64,000 bases of DNA from Linum tenue (lineage: Eukaryota > Streptophyta > Magnoliopsida > Malpighiales > Linaceae), in the NCBI GenBank assembly GCA_946122785.1, contig CAMGYJ010000008.1, positions 6,659,742 through 6,723,741 on the forward strand, given 5' to 3'. Shown one piece after another: positions 46,136 to 56,452 of the stretch (the stretch's first letter is position 1; each line of letters begins with the position of its first letter). The position numbers and the translations under genes were made by a program. Below the pieces are notes generated by a model. That model was not told where the DNA came from, did not search any database, and saw only the letters and a list, made by a program, of their open reading frames with translations.

Positions 46136-48564
46136 GGATGAGTGAGTGGAAAACTAGGGAGAGAGAAAGAGAGCTTCTGATGAAGGAATTTGTATAGATT
46201 CCCTACATGTGGAGAATCATCTTCGCTAAAATGCTCAATGGAGCCCTGGAGAAGGCAAGTTGGACACTTTTTTGAATTAGGGTTCATATTTTAGCGCTGC
46301 TCTTTAATTTATGTTTTGGTCCACCTGTAATTAACTGCATGATGCATGTGGCCACTCGTGCAAGTTATATTAAACTTAACGTGGGTAGAAAATTTTCAAT
46401 TTTGAGAACTCCCTTATTTTTGCATGGGCTATATATCAGACTACGTACAGAAATTATATTAAATCTCTTATTGTATCTCTTTAAATTTTCTTGTACAGAG
46501 AATTGAATATATATTGCGAGTAAAATCAAAATCCTCCATGAATGCCCAATAAGCTCATAGAAGCAATTAAAATGAGTACATAACTTTATTATTGCATGGA
46601 TACTAGTCCTTGAAAAGAATTACCCACAAATAATAATTATCCAAGCAGATCTTTTAAATTTAGTCCTCACTTTTACCATCCCTAACATCCTTTGGTGCTT
46701 AGATGTTTCTCCATTACCGTCTTACAGATAACATGTAAAGTTTTTGAATGAGTTAAATTTAATACATTCGGAAGGGTTCATAATGTTATAGGTCATTATT
46801 ATATAAATAAATAAAAATGACTTCCAATAATACATGTAGTATTTTTGTTGAATTAGTACAACAATGTATAATCTTTTTTAATTTACATTATAAAATGGGT
46901 AAAGAATAGACCATAGGGACATCTAAATGAGATTAAGCAAGACGGGTAAAAAAGAGAGCAAAAGGAAGACAGACAAAGAGGGCAGAGAAATACATGGATG
47001 CAATAATAATTTATTTGATTGGATTCCACAGACAAAAAGGCTCGCGACAACACCAAAACAATCCACTTTTGCTCTGTATATGGAGGAATTATTGAATACG
47101 CGGTTGTCAAAGACCAAGAAACAATTAAAGGGAAAGCTTAATTGAGACTTCACTCTTAATTAATTCTTGGATTAGCTAAACTAAACTTTGCTTTATTGAT
47201 GACCGTAGTGACTTTTAAGCAGCAGCTTCTCCCCCACCACTACTGCAGCTATTAGCTAATCCCTTCATCACCATCATCAGAAACTTTAGCATTTGGTTTG
47301 CTTATTATTATAATCTCTTGCGCGCATTACAGCCAATCTCCTCTAGCTGCTGTAACCCTTTTCCCCAATTTATCAAAAGCTGAGGTGACACTTGAATGAA
47401 AGTTAGGGGGAAAAAACAACAGTAGGCATGATAAATGTTGAAACCTGAAACCTCCATAGAGAAAAAGTTCAAGTAATGGTCAAATAACAGACAAAACATA
47501 AAGCTCAAATCATTCACTATAGACCATACCTGCGCTGGGACCTTTTTTCAACTGAACTGTGAATTTCAGCTTTACTTTTTAGACTTTTGCTTTGTTAGTG
47601 TCAATGTCTCGCCTTTCATTCTGTTATGACTTATGATCCTGCTAGTAATTTATCAGTAAATTATTAGCATGTAAACTTCATATATCTGTTATGATCCTGC
47701 TAGTAATTTATCAGTAAATTATTAGCATGTAAACTTCATATATCCCCCCCCTCCCCCATTTTTATGAAAAATGGTTTCGCACAATGATGTTATCTTTTTA
47801 TTTAATTTTGGTATCAACATTGTGATTTTTATCCACAATAGGCATTCGCGAGAAACAAAAAAGTAAAATGAGCATGGAGATCATTTATTTAATTACATAT
47901 TTCACTAATTCGATATATGTTATATAGTCCAGAGGCAAAACAAATAAGTTTCACTATTTGGAAGGTGCAAGAGATTAGAAGGTCTTTGTGGATACTTTCT
48001 CCAAACATTAACAAACGACTCCCAACAGTTGTCATCTAAATAAGCATATTGAAGTTATATTAACAAATGCTTTTAAGTATAGTATAATACATAAATTGTG
48101 CATTATGTGGTGCCTATATATTTTAAACTCATGTATACTACGGTACGAAATGAATCCTTAAAGTCTTACCTACCAAATAAACAATATCTTAGAGATCTAC
48201 ATGTGAAGAAAAATGACATTCTAATACCCTTCTGAATAAATGAAACAAACAATTGACACTTTAGAGATATGGTGGCGGCACTTTTTAGGGGGAGAACAGG
48301 AAGTAAAAAGATTAAAAGTAGGGATAACGACACTTCTCATGGATGGTCGCTAATTATTATTAAACCTTCCCCACCCACTTCCCTTTCATCAATATTATTG
48401 GCCCCCCTCCATCCCTTAATCGCGAAGCTTTTCTAAATTCCCTTTTCTCTTCTTTATCGTTCCTTTTCCCTAAAATATAATACCTTACATATATCCATGT
48501 TCATTAAAACAATTAAATTTCCACTTAGGTTTGACCCTTTAGTCTTTTGCTAGTGTATTCTAGG
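46136..48564. other. Intergenic, no gene seen
   Basis: Promoter of the U-box gene on the left, then AT-rich DNA. It contains a perfect tandem duplication (listed separately) and a C-rich run (cccccccctcccccc) at 47744-47758. No frame with family character. Confidence 0.6.
47631..47744. repeat. Perfect tandem duplication, 58-bp period
   Basis: A 56-base sequence beginning ttatgatcctgctag at 47631-47686 is repeated without any difference at 47689-47744, with tg between the copies. It is immediately followed by a C-run. Its perfection suggests a recent slippage event or an assembly duplication. Confidence 0.9.
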
Positions 48565-48785
48565 CTGGCCAAAGGGATCAGTTAGCGTGACTACCCCTAA
48601 AGGGGTAGTGATTTTTGACACCCCCTTTATGATTGGCCAATTTTATTTCCAATTATTGGCAAGTATTAATTAAACTGATTTTTTATTTTTTTAATCTTGT
48701 AATTTGGGGTCTCTCACCACATTGGAAAAGAGAAAGAATCTGGGGAAAAACGAAATCACCCCCATTAATTACATAATTAATTTCT

Positions 48786-48922
48786 CTCACTGGTACATTA
48801 ATTACACGTACCACTCCACTGGTACACGTACCACTCCACTGGTACACGTACCACTCCACTGGTACACGTACCACTCCACTGGTACACGTACCACTCCAAT
48901 GGTACACGTACCACTCCACTGG
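48786..48922. repeat. Left array of 20-bp repeats in the foldback element
   Basis: Tandem copies of ctggtacacgtaccactcca, of which one has an 'a' for 'c' change (ccactccaat near 48890-48900). Each unit contains the near-palindrome ggtac-acg-tacc, a plausible protein-binding site. Confidence 0.9.
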
Positions 48923-49169
48923 TGCGAGCAATCCACAAGGTAGGTTAGAGTGAGAACAATACCAGTGCAATGATATTTTTCATAACAATGATAAACAATA
49001 ATAGGGAAAAAATAGGAACTTTCCATTAGTAGCCAAAAACTGTGTTCCAAAATGGGTTGCAAAATTAGGGAAATGCCAACAATAATGCCAAAAGCAATAA
49101 ATTATCATTCGAATGTGAATAAACATAAAGTCTTCACAATTTTTTAAGCCTAAACAGGACATATGGTTA

Positions 49170-49262
49170 CACGTACCACTCCACTGGTACATGTACCAGT
49201 GGAGTGGTACGTGTACCAGTGGAGTGGTACGTGTACCAGTGGAGTGGTACGTGTAATTAATG
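49170..49262. repeat. Right array of 20-bp repeats, inverted
   Basis: The same unit in opposite orientation (agtggagtggtacgtgtacc), with a small inverted start at 49170-49195 in which the unit turns back on itself (ccactccactggtacatgtaccagtgg). About four copies, fewer than in the left array. Confidence 0.9.
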
Positions 49263-49515
49263 TACCAGTGAGAGAAATTAATTATGTAATTAATGGGGGT
49301 GATTTCGTTTTTCCCCAGATCCTTCCCCATTCATAATTACCAACGTTTTACTCCTTCCCCATTCATAATTATTATCACAATTAAGGCTTTCCCAATTTAC
49401 AAGATTACAATAAATAAAGTAAAAAGCTTAAATGGAAAAGTGACCAATCAAGAGGAGGGTGTCAAAAACCACTACCCCTTTAGGGGTTAGCATAGTATCC
49501 GACCCCCTGGCCAAA

Positions 49516-50103
49516 TATATTGTTCTTCACCAAATAAAAACTCCAACCACGGAATATATCTAGAGCCCATAAATGGTACTGGTCCAGTGGACTTCCGAAC
49601 CAAAGTTAGAAGATCTTAAGCCCGAAATCCTAACGACTTAGACTGATCCAACTGTAACACAAAAGCCCAGCCCACTTCCAAATACCAATTTCTCTTCTCG
49701 TCGTCGGCAATGACGTCGCACCAGCCCACACTACGCGGCTACCGAGAAGCGCGTCGTTTCCCGCTGGAACTTCCCTCCTTGTCTGACGGCTTCATTTCCG
49801 CTTCATCCTTCACGTTTTAAAAAGGAAAAAGAAAAGGGAAAACATTTTCAAAAATCTGGAAACCAATCCTCAAAAAGGAACAGCAAAAGAACAATCTAGG
49901 TTTCAGGTCGGAGGGAGGGGGCTTGGCTGGATTTCCTGCCTTACGCCCCAAGCCAGCTTCTTCCCAGAATTATAAATTCCACTTCTTCCCACAGCTCTAT
50001 CCCATCACCTTTTCCTCCATTCTCCTCGATTCTCCTTCAAGAAATCCACCAACCAAAGGTATAGCAACTAATTCGCAGCAATTTCGATCGAATCAAACCG
50101 ATC
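49516..50103. other. Promoter and leader region of the AN1 zinc-finger gene
   Basis: Begins directly after the target duplication of the foldback element. The final 250 bp are CT-rich and look like a 5' UTR. No clear TATA box. Confidence 0.5.
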
Positions 50104-50775
50104 ATGTCAGGAGGAACAGAAGCTTTCCCGGATTTGGGCAGGCACTGCCAGCACAAGGAATGCAACCAGCTCGACTTCCTGCCTTTTAAATGCCAGGGGT
50201 GCCAACAGGTAGCAAATTTACAATCCAATCCAATCCAATCCAATCCAAACCCAATTCCTTTCCCTTTTTCTCCATTGCTGAATGAATTCCGGATTCTGGG
50301 TTCGTTTCAGGTTTTCTGCTTGGAGCACAGATCGTACAGGGCTCACGCATGCCCGAAATCCGACCACAACAGCCGCAAAGTCGTGGTCTGCGAGATTTGC
50401 TCCACCTCCATAGAGACTACGGGCCATGGGGAGTTGGCCGAAAAGGCGTTGCTGGAGAGGCACGAGAAGTCGGGGCAATGCGATCCAAGGAAGAAGAAGA
50501 AGCCCACGTGTGGCGTTCGTCGGTGCAAGGAGATACTGACCTTTTCCAATACCTGCGTCTGCAAAACCTGCCAGATGAAGGTTTGCTTGAGCCACAGGTT
50601 TCCAGCGGATCATCAGTGTAAGAAGGATTTGGCTACTGCTCCTGCTGCCGCAGCTGCAAATGGTGTGAGCAGGTTCCTGCTTGCTTTCGCTTCGAAGAAT
50701 GCCAAAGACTGTGCCAAGAATGATAACCAACGGTCTTCTTCAAGTTCGAGGGCACCGTCTATTAGATCACATTGA
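50104..50775 (+). CDS. AN1 zinc-finger stress-associated protein (SAP11/12-like)
   Basis: Double AN1 zinc-finger protein of the stress-associated protein family; Arabidopsis SAP12/PMZ is induced by stress and redox changes. Exons 50104-50208 and 50311-50775 give 189 aa, close to SAP12. The first AN1 finger is at about 13-50 (HCQHKECNQ, KCQGCQQ, then VFCLEHR and HACPK), with the intron falling inside it. The second AN1 finger is at about 111-150 (CGVRRCKE, CVCKTCQMKVCLSH, DHQC). The C-terminal tail is Ser-rich and ends RSH. The intron is 102 nt and has no in-frame stop, so unspliced RNA encodes a 223-residue protein with 34 extra residues in the first finger. The intron also carries five tandem aatcc units near 50222-50246. 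Confidence 0.92.
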   Translation: MSGGTEAFPDLGRHCQHKECNQLDFLPFKCQGCQQVANLQSNPIQSNPNPIPFPFSPLLNEFRILGSFQVFCLEHRSYRAHACPKSDHNSRKVVVCEICSTSIETTGHGELAEKALLERHEKSGQCDPRKKKKPTCGVRRCKEILTFSNTCVCKTCQMKVCLSHRFPADHQCKKDLATAPAAAAANGVSRFLLAFASKNAKDCAKNDNQRSSSSSRAPSIRSH

Positions 50776-51122
50776 GAGGCTTTAGGGATGGTATGTGTTG
50801 TTACCTGATTGTTTGTTTGTTGCTAGCCAGAAGTTTGCGCTGTCTCTGTACAAAGGCAAACTTTTTACAAACAAATGGAGGAATGAATGAGAAACAATAT
50901 GTTAATTTCATGAACACTTGATCTAGTTCCTAGTGCGCCATATACATTCGTATTTGATATTCATTTCGTTACACGTCAATCTTCCACCCCTTTTCAGTGA
51001 TCATATGATCTACAATCTTTCCACCGTCTAAAGGAATCTGTTAATACAATTACAACCTTCAATAACAAAACAAGGAGCACCTTCGTGTGACCTTTGTGAG
51101 AGCAGGCAGCACATTGACAAAA
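50776..51122. other. Convergent 3' region
   Basis: Lies between the stop of the AN1 gene (plus) and the stop of the SAM-domain gene (minus). Contains both 3' UTRs; no separate gene. Confidence 0.6.
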
Positions 51123-53436
51123 TCATGAAGCCCGCTTTTTTGGAGGAGGTAGTAGAGCAAGAAGGATCTTCTTTCTTGGACCCTGCAAAAGAACCCAAGA
51201 ACCATAGTTTTCAGTTAGACAAATGGAAAACGTCAATGTTTTGAACTGGCTGGGTCAAGCAACAATAACAGCATTCTTGTACGTTTGGTGTGAATTGAAA
51301 TGCCTTAATCTGGATAAGGATTTTTTAAATAAGTAAAGACTATGCAAAAACTACCACCATGGAATCCTATTCTTAACTATTTTCTCGTAAGTTGGCAACA
51401 GTTGATAGAAGATGGTTGTCCTCAACCAGTTGGTTCGATCACATTAACAAAGTCAGCAACACAAGAGTTAAAACTTGTTGAGCATATTGATCTGAAGCTG
51501 TAATACAGCCTATAGTGAGAGAGAAGCATTACCATCGGTATGCCCATATCTTTAAGATCTTTCTCCCCCATCTGCTTCAGTACAGCCATGTCCACCTGTT
51601 AGACAATGCAACTACCAAAGTATCAGGAGAACATCCACATAATCAATAACAGTATAACACCCGGAAAAAGAAAAAAACAGAAAGAAAGAAGGAAGAATCA
51701 TGCCCAGACACAGAATTATACTACAGGCTATACCATAGATTATTTTGTGGCAGCATATTTGGGTCACAGATTACTGATAGCGAACAACCCAAGCAACCTA
51801 AAAAGGCGAGCCCATTATCCGACAGAAACTCTAAGCAACAAAAAATTAAGCAATGACACTTACTTCTTCTGCCTGAAAGCTGATGCAATATTTCCCCAGT
51901 CCAAGTGAATGCAAGAAATCCGCCACAGTAACATGTTCATGAAGCTGCATAAAGGCACTAATTATAAACCAAGATCGTGGATCAAACCTTAAGGTCGAAG
52001 ATCTGTAATATGTAACTTATAAATAGTAATTACTATTACCTTCTGAGACATATGTTGCGTAGTTCCTAATGTATGTGCAACTCGTGGAACAGCAGCACAG
52101 CTTGTTTGAGGAGGAGCATGTTTCACTGTTATAAGAGGTGAAGATCCTGTTAACCAAGACCTAGGCGGCGGCGCATTCTGAACACCAACATTCCGGATCA
52201 AATTTTTGCTGCTTGATAAATCACCTGCCCTAAGTAGCGCCATTCGTTGTGCCTGGCTGGAATTCTGGGTGGGGAGAGCTCACGAGTAGGTCTGGATATT
52301 CTATCGGGGGGACCTTGCTCTCCTTGATCCTCCCATAGCGAACTGAGAAGAGTAGGTTATCCCATTCCCACTAGCATATTCTTCAGGATAAGTTGGCGGC
52401 CTCAAATCGTTATATTGACTACTGGAAGAAGGCCTGCTCGGAGTTCTATAACTCATAGGGGCTTCATTGGATCTTGATGATGTTGGATGTACTGCAATTT
52501 TTTGGGAGTATTCACAACATCGTTAGATCTCTTCAATTGCCTTTTACGAATGAGCTTCAAGCGGAGATCATTACTAGCAATTCGAGATCCTTCATGCATT
52601 TCAGCCCACTAGAGTAAGTGAACAAGAACAAGCATAAATGAATCAATGCATATTAGCGCATAGAAAACTTTGAATGTTACCTTTCTCACCAGAGAGACCA
52701 GGGCTCCATTTCATGCGATCTCCTCGATGCCTAGAGAATAAGTTCTAGCTATGATTATTGGACAATGCTAAACTTCGTATTGAGCAACGAAAACAACTAA
52801 TGCTCAAACTATGGAAGTGTTATGACAGGATCAATGTATGATCTCAATCACTTCCGTGACAATGAGTTAATATTGGGTATCTTCCAACTAACTCTGCATT
52901 CATAGAGTTCAGATTTCTTGTATCACAGGAAGGCAATCGAGACCCTATATAACACTTTCTCTATCCAGCCTCGCACTAAAACAAAGTACCCTATAGAGCC
53001 CTTTGGCTCTTTTTGCTCGAAACTAATTCAAAGTTACCGAGTAATTGAAGAAGACAAAAGGGCCACACAAGTTACAAGCTACGAGAAGGGAGGATCCAAA
53101 TTGCACCGAGAGAGAGAGAAAGAGTGACAGACCGTTTGCTGGAAGACATCCATGACCCTTCCCCTGAAGGCTGTTTACCTTCCTTAGTCACCACCTGAAA
53201 CAAAACAAAAAAAAAAAAAATTCAGAACACCCCACTTGAACACCAAACACGAGATTACTCAAATGAAGCTATTATAGTGTGTACAAAGCAGAATTGCAGA
53301 AACCCAATTGCATAGAGTGAGGGCGGAAGCAATATAGGTTACAAAACGAAGAAGAAGCAGGGGCCGAAGAGAAAAGGAGGTTGGTTACCTGACCAGAGCG
53401 GCCGAGAGTGATGGTGACCCTTGGGTTGGAGGACAT
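51123..53436 (-). CDS. SAM-domain protein, apparent single-base frameshifts
   Basis: Plant nuclear-type sterile-alpha-motif protein of unknown role. Exons on the minus strand: 53436-53389 (MSSNPRVTITLGRSGQ), 53194-53133, 52730-52690 or 52681, 52608-52040, 51944-51864, 51595-51533 and 51182-51123. The last three carry an intact SAM domain (VADFLHSLGLGKY, EEVDMAVLKQMGEKDL, GPRKKILLALLP). The large exon does not stay open. Family-like residues (ASNDLRLKLIRKR; APMSYRTPSRPS; RRARSP then DRISRPTRELSPP; SSQAQRMALLRAG) occur in successive frames. The joins fall at homopolymer sites: A6 at 52498-52503, C6 at 52306-52311, and gaatt at 52260-52264. A phase mismatch also remains between the second to fourth exons. 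Splice sites elsewhere are normal. Either it is a very young pseudogene or the sequence has indel errors. Confidence 0.75.
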
Positions 53437-54840
53437 AACTTTTAGGTCCCTCTCTCCCGGCGAAAGTAGAAGAAGATCAAATCAAGCTAGGAAGTGACGA
53501 AGATACACAAATCGCAGTGCCTCTCTGCGTCGATGGATAGAACTGCAGCACAGAGAACAGACTGGTGGAAGAAGGAAGGAGGGAGAGCTGAAAAAGGGGC
53601 AAATTATATAGCGGGGCTCCGATGTTGGAGTTGTCTGCCGTTCGTCGCAAGGGCATAACCAGAGAGGCGAAGTGTAAGTTCTGCTTTGTTTGTCTGTATG
53701 CAAGTCGAGCGTGGGCTGGGCCCTGAGCCTTGCTTGCTAATGCTATTCCATTGGTAGATAATATATTCTTAAGGACCAAATTGATTTCAAGAGAACAGGG
53801 TCCAGCCCGTAGCAATGTGTTTAGACCGGCCTTTTCACATATATATAAGTATCATACTATCATGGTTAGTGGTTACCAGTTATTGAAAACCCAAACCGGA
53901 GATCATATCATATTAGTTTATGGTAGGGTATTTTATGCTACGATCGTGATTCAATTGTTTCATATCAATAAGTTTTTTTATATAAAATAATATATGTAGG
54001 ATAAAATGCTCTACCGATCATAATATGTTATCATATTGGACAAATACCCAAATTAATAGCAATGAGCCAAATACTAACTAACCGAATATGAGAAACCAAA
54101 GCACAAAAGACAGAGAAAAATTCACAACTTCACCAATTAATCTTCAAATCTAACTAAATCAAATTACAAAGTGCAAACATTACCTTTTATCACAGTTTCT
54201 GAATCCCTTATTCCTAAAACACCTAGAGACGCAATCTTATGCATATAACGAGCAAGAAAACATTTCTCCCCCCAACTCAACACATCTCTTTTGTCCCTTC
54301 ACAAACCACAACAATACAAACAAATCTCCTACATTGTTGTTTGTCTCTTAATTATTAAGAAAAACTCATGTAAGATTATAAAACGTTATTACATAAATTT
54401 TTCATAATGTGTGGTCTAATAGTATAATCAAGTTATAGTAAGTAATATTGACGAATTTTTAATTTCTATAACTTTTATTGAATGTTGTTGCATAAATATT
54501 TCATAATATGTGGTCTAATAATAATTGCTTATTAATTTTAGACTTATGGTAGAAGTGGTTGTAGAGAATAAAACTCATATGAATAATATTGCAGAAAAGG
54601 AGAAAAAGGGCTTATGGTAATATTGAGTTATATTGGATAAAACCATATCGTGAACAGTACCCGTGGAGAAAAATAAGCAGCAATCCAATTGAGTGAAACG
54701 CAACAGAGCGACAGCACGACAGATAGACTAACCAAGCAGAGTGAGGGGGCCTATTTTTTTAATGAACCGTGGAAAGTGCTTGTGCTTTTAATTATATAAT
54801 ATAATATAATAATATGGATTATGGTATTGAAATGAATCAA

Positions 54841-54876
<36 letters not shown>

Positions 54877-55003
54877 TATTAGTGGTCAGTACTAGCTGTT
54901 GATGAGTCACAACGAGAGAAAGTCATGTTCACTCAATAAATAATAAGTGTAGGGTTGTGCAGTGTCATGCATAACAAAGTTATACACTGTATCCGCTCCC
55001 CAT
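53437..55003. other. Intergenic, no gene seen
   Basis: Upstream flank of the SAM-domain gene, then AT-rich DNA with a (TA)n run of about 15 units near 54845-54875. No coding character. Confidence 0.6.
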
Positions 55004-56095
55004 ACATTTGCTACAAACAAAATCAAATTACAAGGGAAGTGGATCCAACAAAAAGCGTTCGATATGATTCTTCAAGGAGATTTGATCGATGTTACGGATG
55101 ATGGGTTCGGTAAAATTCAAGCTGAGTTTTAGAAAAGCAAACAAAATCCAATCCAACAGATACTACGAATGCATGAACTCACATGGGTTCAAGAACACAG
55201 CCATAGATTATTACTCCGTTAATAGACTAACTTAAAAAAGAAATTTGGATTGAAAAACAATTTCAACGGCGAAAATTAGTTATAAAGCGATGAAGTTTTT
55301 CATCGTGGATTCTTGGAGTGTATCTCAAGTGACACATTATGTCAGCTAAAAAATATGGATCGATGAACAGTTTTAGAGATTAGTTATTAAATGGTTTTGT
55401 AAACTACTTCATAACTGAAATTGAAATATTCTATTTATTTTATGAATTACAATTTTTTTGTTTGCTCTATAAACAACATAAAAAGCCTCATAATGAACTC
55501 CGGCTCGGAACAAGAAGCAGAGGTTGTTCCTTTTGCAACAACGACAACCCAAACTTCTCACTCATATTCATCTTTGCCGGATCCTCCCCGCCGGGAAGAC
55601 ACCAATCGAAGCTCCGAACCAACGCAGCCAAAACCAACGGAACCTGCCTGGCAGCCAACGGCCCTCCTCCCAGAGCCAAACGGGAGCAGCTCGAAATCCT
55701 GACCTCTGAAATCCACCTTCGACCCAATAAATCTCTCCGGTCTGAACGACGCCGAATCATCGCCCCAGATTGCCGGATCCCTCCCAATCGCCCACACGTT
55801 GACTAAGACCTGAGCCCCCGCCGGGATCGTGTAATCCATCACCTCACAACTCTCCGCCGCTCGGTGCGGCAGCAGCAGCGCTCCCACGGGGTGTAGCCTC
55901 ATCGTCTCTTTCACGACCGCATTCAATTACGGCAGCTGAGCCACCACGGATTCGTTGATCAGCGGCTCCCCAGGGAGCGGTGGCAACAATACTTCTCTCT
56001 TCAGCTCCTCCCGCAGTTTGTTCATGGCTCCCCTATTCCGAACTAGCTCCGTCATCGCCCATTCTATCGTCAGAGCCGTAGTGTCGGTTCCGGCC
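55004..56095. repeat. Left copy of a 1.1-kb direct duplication
   Basis: Matches 58472-59586 closely, starting at acatttgctacaaac and ending at gtgtcggttccggcc. It includes the 3' half of a P450 and about 500 bp of downstream DNA. Outside these borders the two sites are unrelated. The copies are direct repeats about 3.5 kb apart, and the acyltransferase pseudogene lies between them. Confidence 0.9.
55488..56095 (-). pseudogene. Truncated P450 (3' half only) with haem site deleted
   Basis: Homologous to exon 2 of the intact P450 at 58968-59597 ([16 protein letters not shown], the ExxR helix, and PERFIGSK). It begins abruptly at 56095 inside the I-helix region and lacks exon 1 entirely. A stop replaces Tyr at the 'LPYLNA' position (taa for tac, near 55928). 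A net deletion of 14 nt near 55658-55662 removes the MCPGV residues of the haem-binding loop, including the axial cysteine, and shifts the frame. It cannot encode a working enzyme. Confidence 0.88.
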
Positions 56096-56382
56096 CAGCC
56101 TTTTCATTATGTAGTTACGACTTTCATCTCTGGTCAAAGGCAATTAATCAACTAGCTAACTAGACAGAGTGATGGGATGTAACTCTAGAGAACCATGAGT
56201 ATTGATAAGTTGATGTACATTGTCATTAAATGTAAGCCTAATTACCTAACATACCATTGACTTTCTGCTCAAATATAAAAAATAATTAACGAAAGTTGGC
56301 AAGTGGAAATAAAAGTAAGCGCTACCAATTCATGCATGTAGGGCTATATATATGGGCATGCATTCTATAGGTGCATACTACA

Positions 56383-56389
56383 TATATAA
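56383..56389 (+). promoter_or_regulatory. TATA box of the acyltransferase gene
   Basis: TATATAA about 65 bases upstream of the ATG at 56453. Confidence 0.55.
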
Positions 56390-56452
56390 GCGTTTGCTTG
56401 TGGGATTTGGGAAGTAAGAAATCATCCCGACCACCACGTTAAAAGGGAAAAA

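Larger units (their letters stand above)
48574..49506. mobile_element. Foldback Mutator-like (MULE) element with 20-bp repeat arrays
   Basis: A 9-bp target duplication ctggccaaa flanks it exactly (48565-48573 and 49507-49515), the size typical of Mutator-like elements. The two arms are long inverted repeats: cccctaaaggggtagtg and tttttgacaccc near the ends (48593-48632 and the complement at 49459-49487), then a highly similar block (ttaattacataattaatttc in the left arm at 48765-48784). The arms end in tandem 20-bp units of the type ggtacacgtaccactccact: about six on the left (48830-48922) and about four inverted on the right (49170-49250). The unique loop between is only about 240 bp and has no coding frame. 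Confidence 0.85.

Noticed and set aside
48786..49262. Regular 20-bp repeats that might suggest a CRISPR-like array
   Set aside because: There are no unique spacers, the units abut each other, the arrays face each other, and the context is a plant transposon with 9-bp target duplications.
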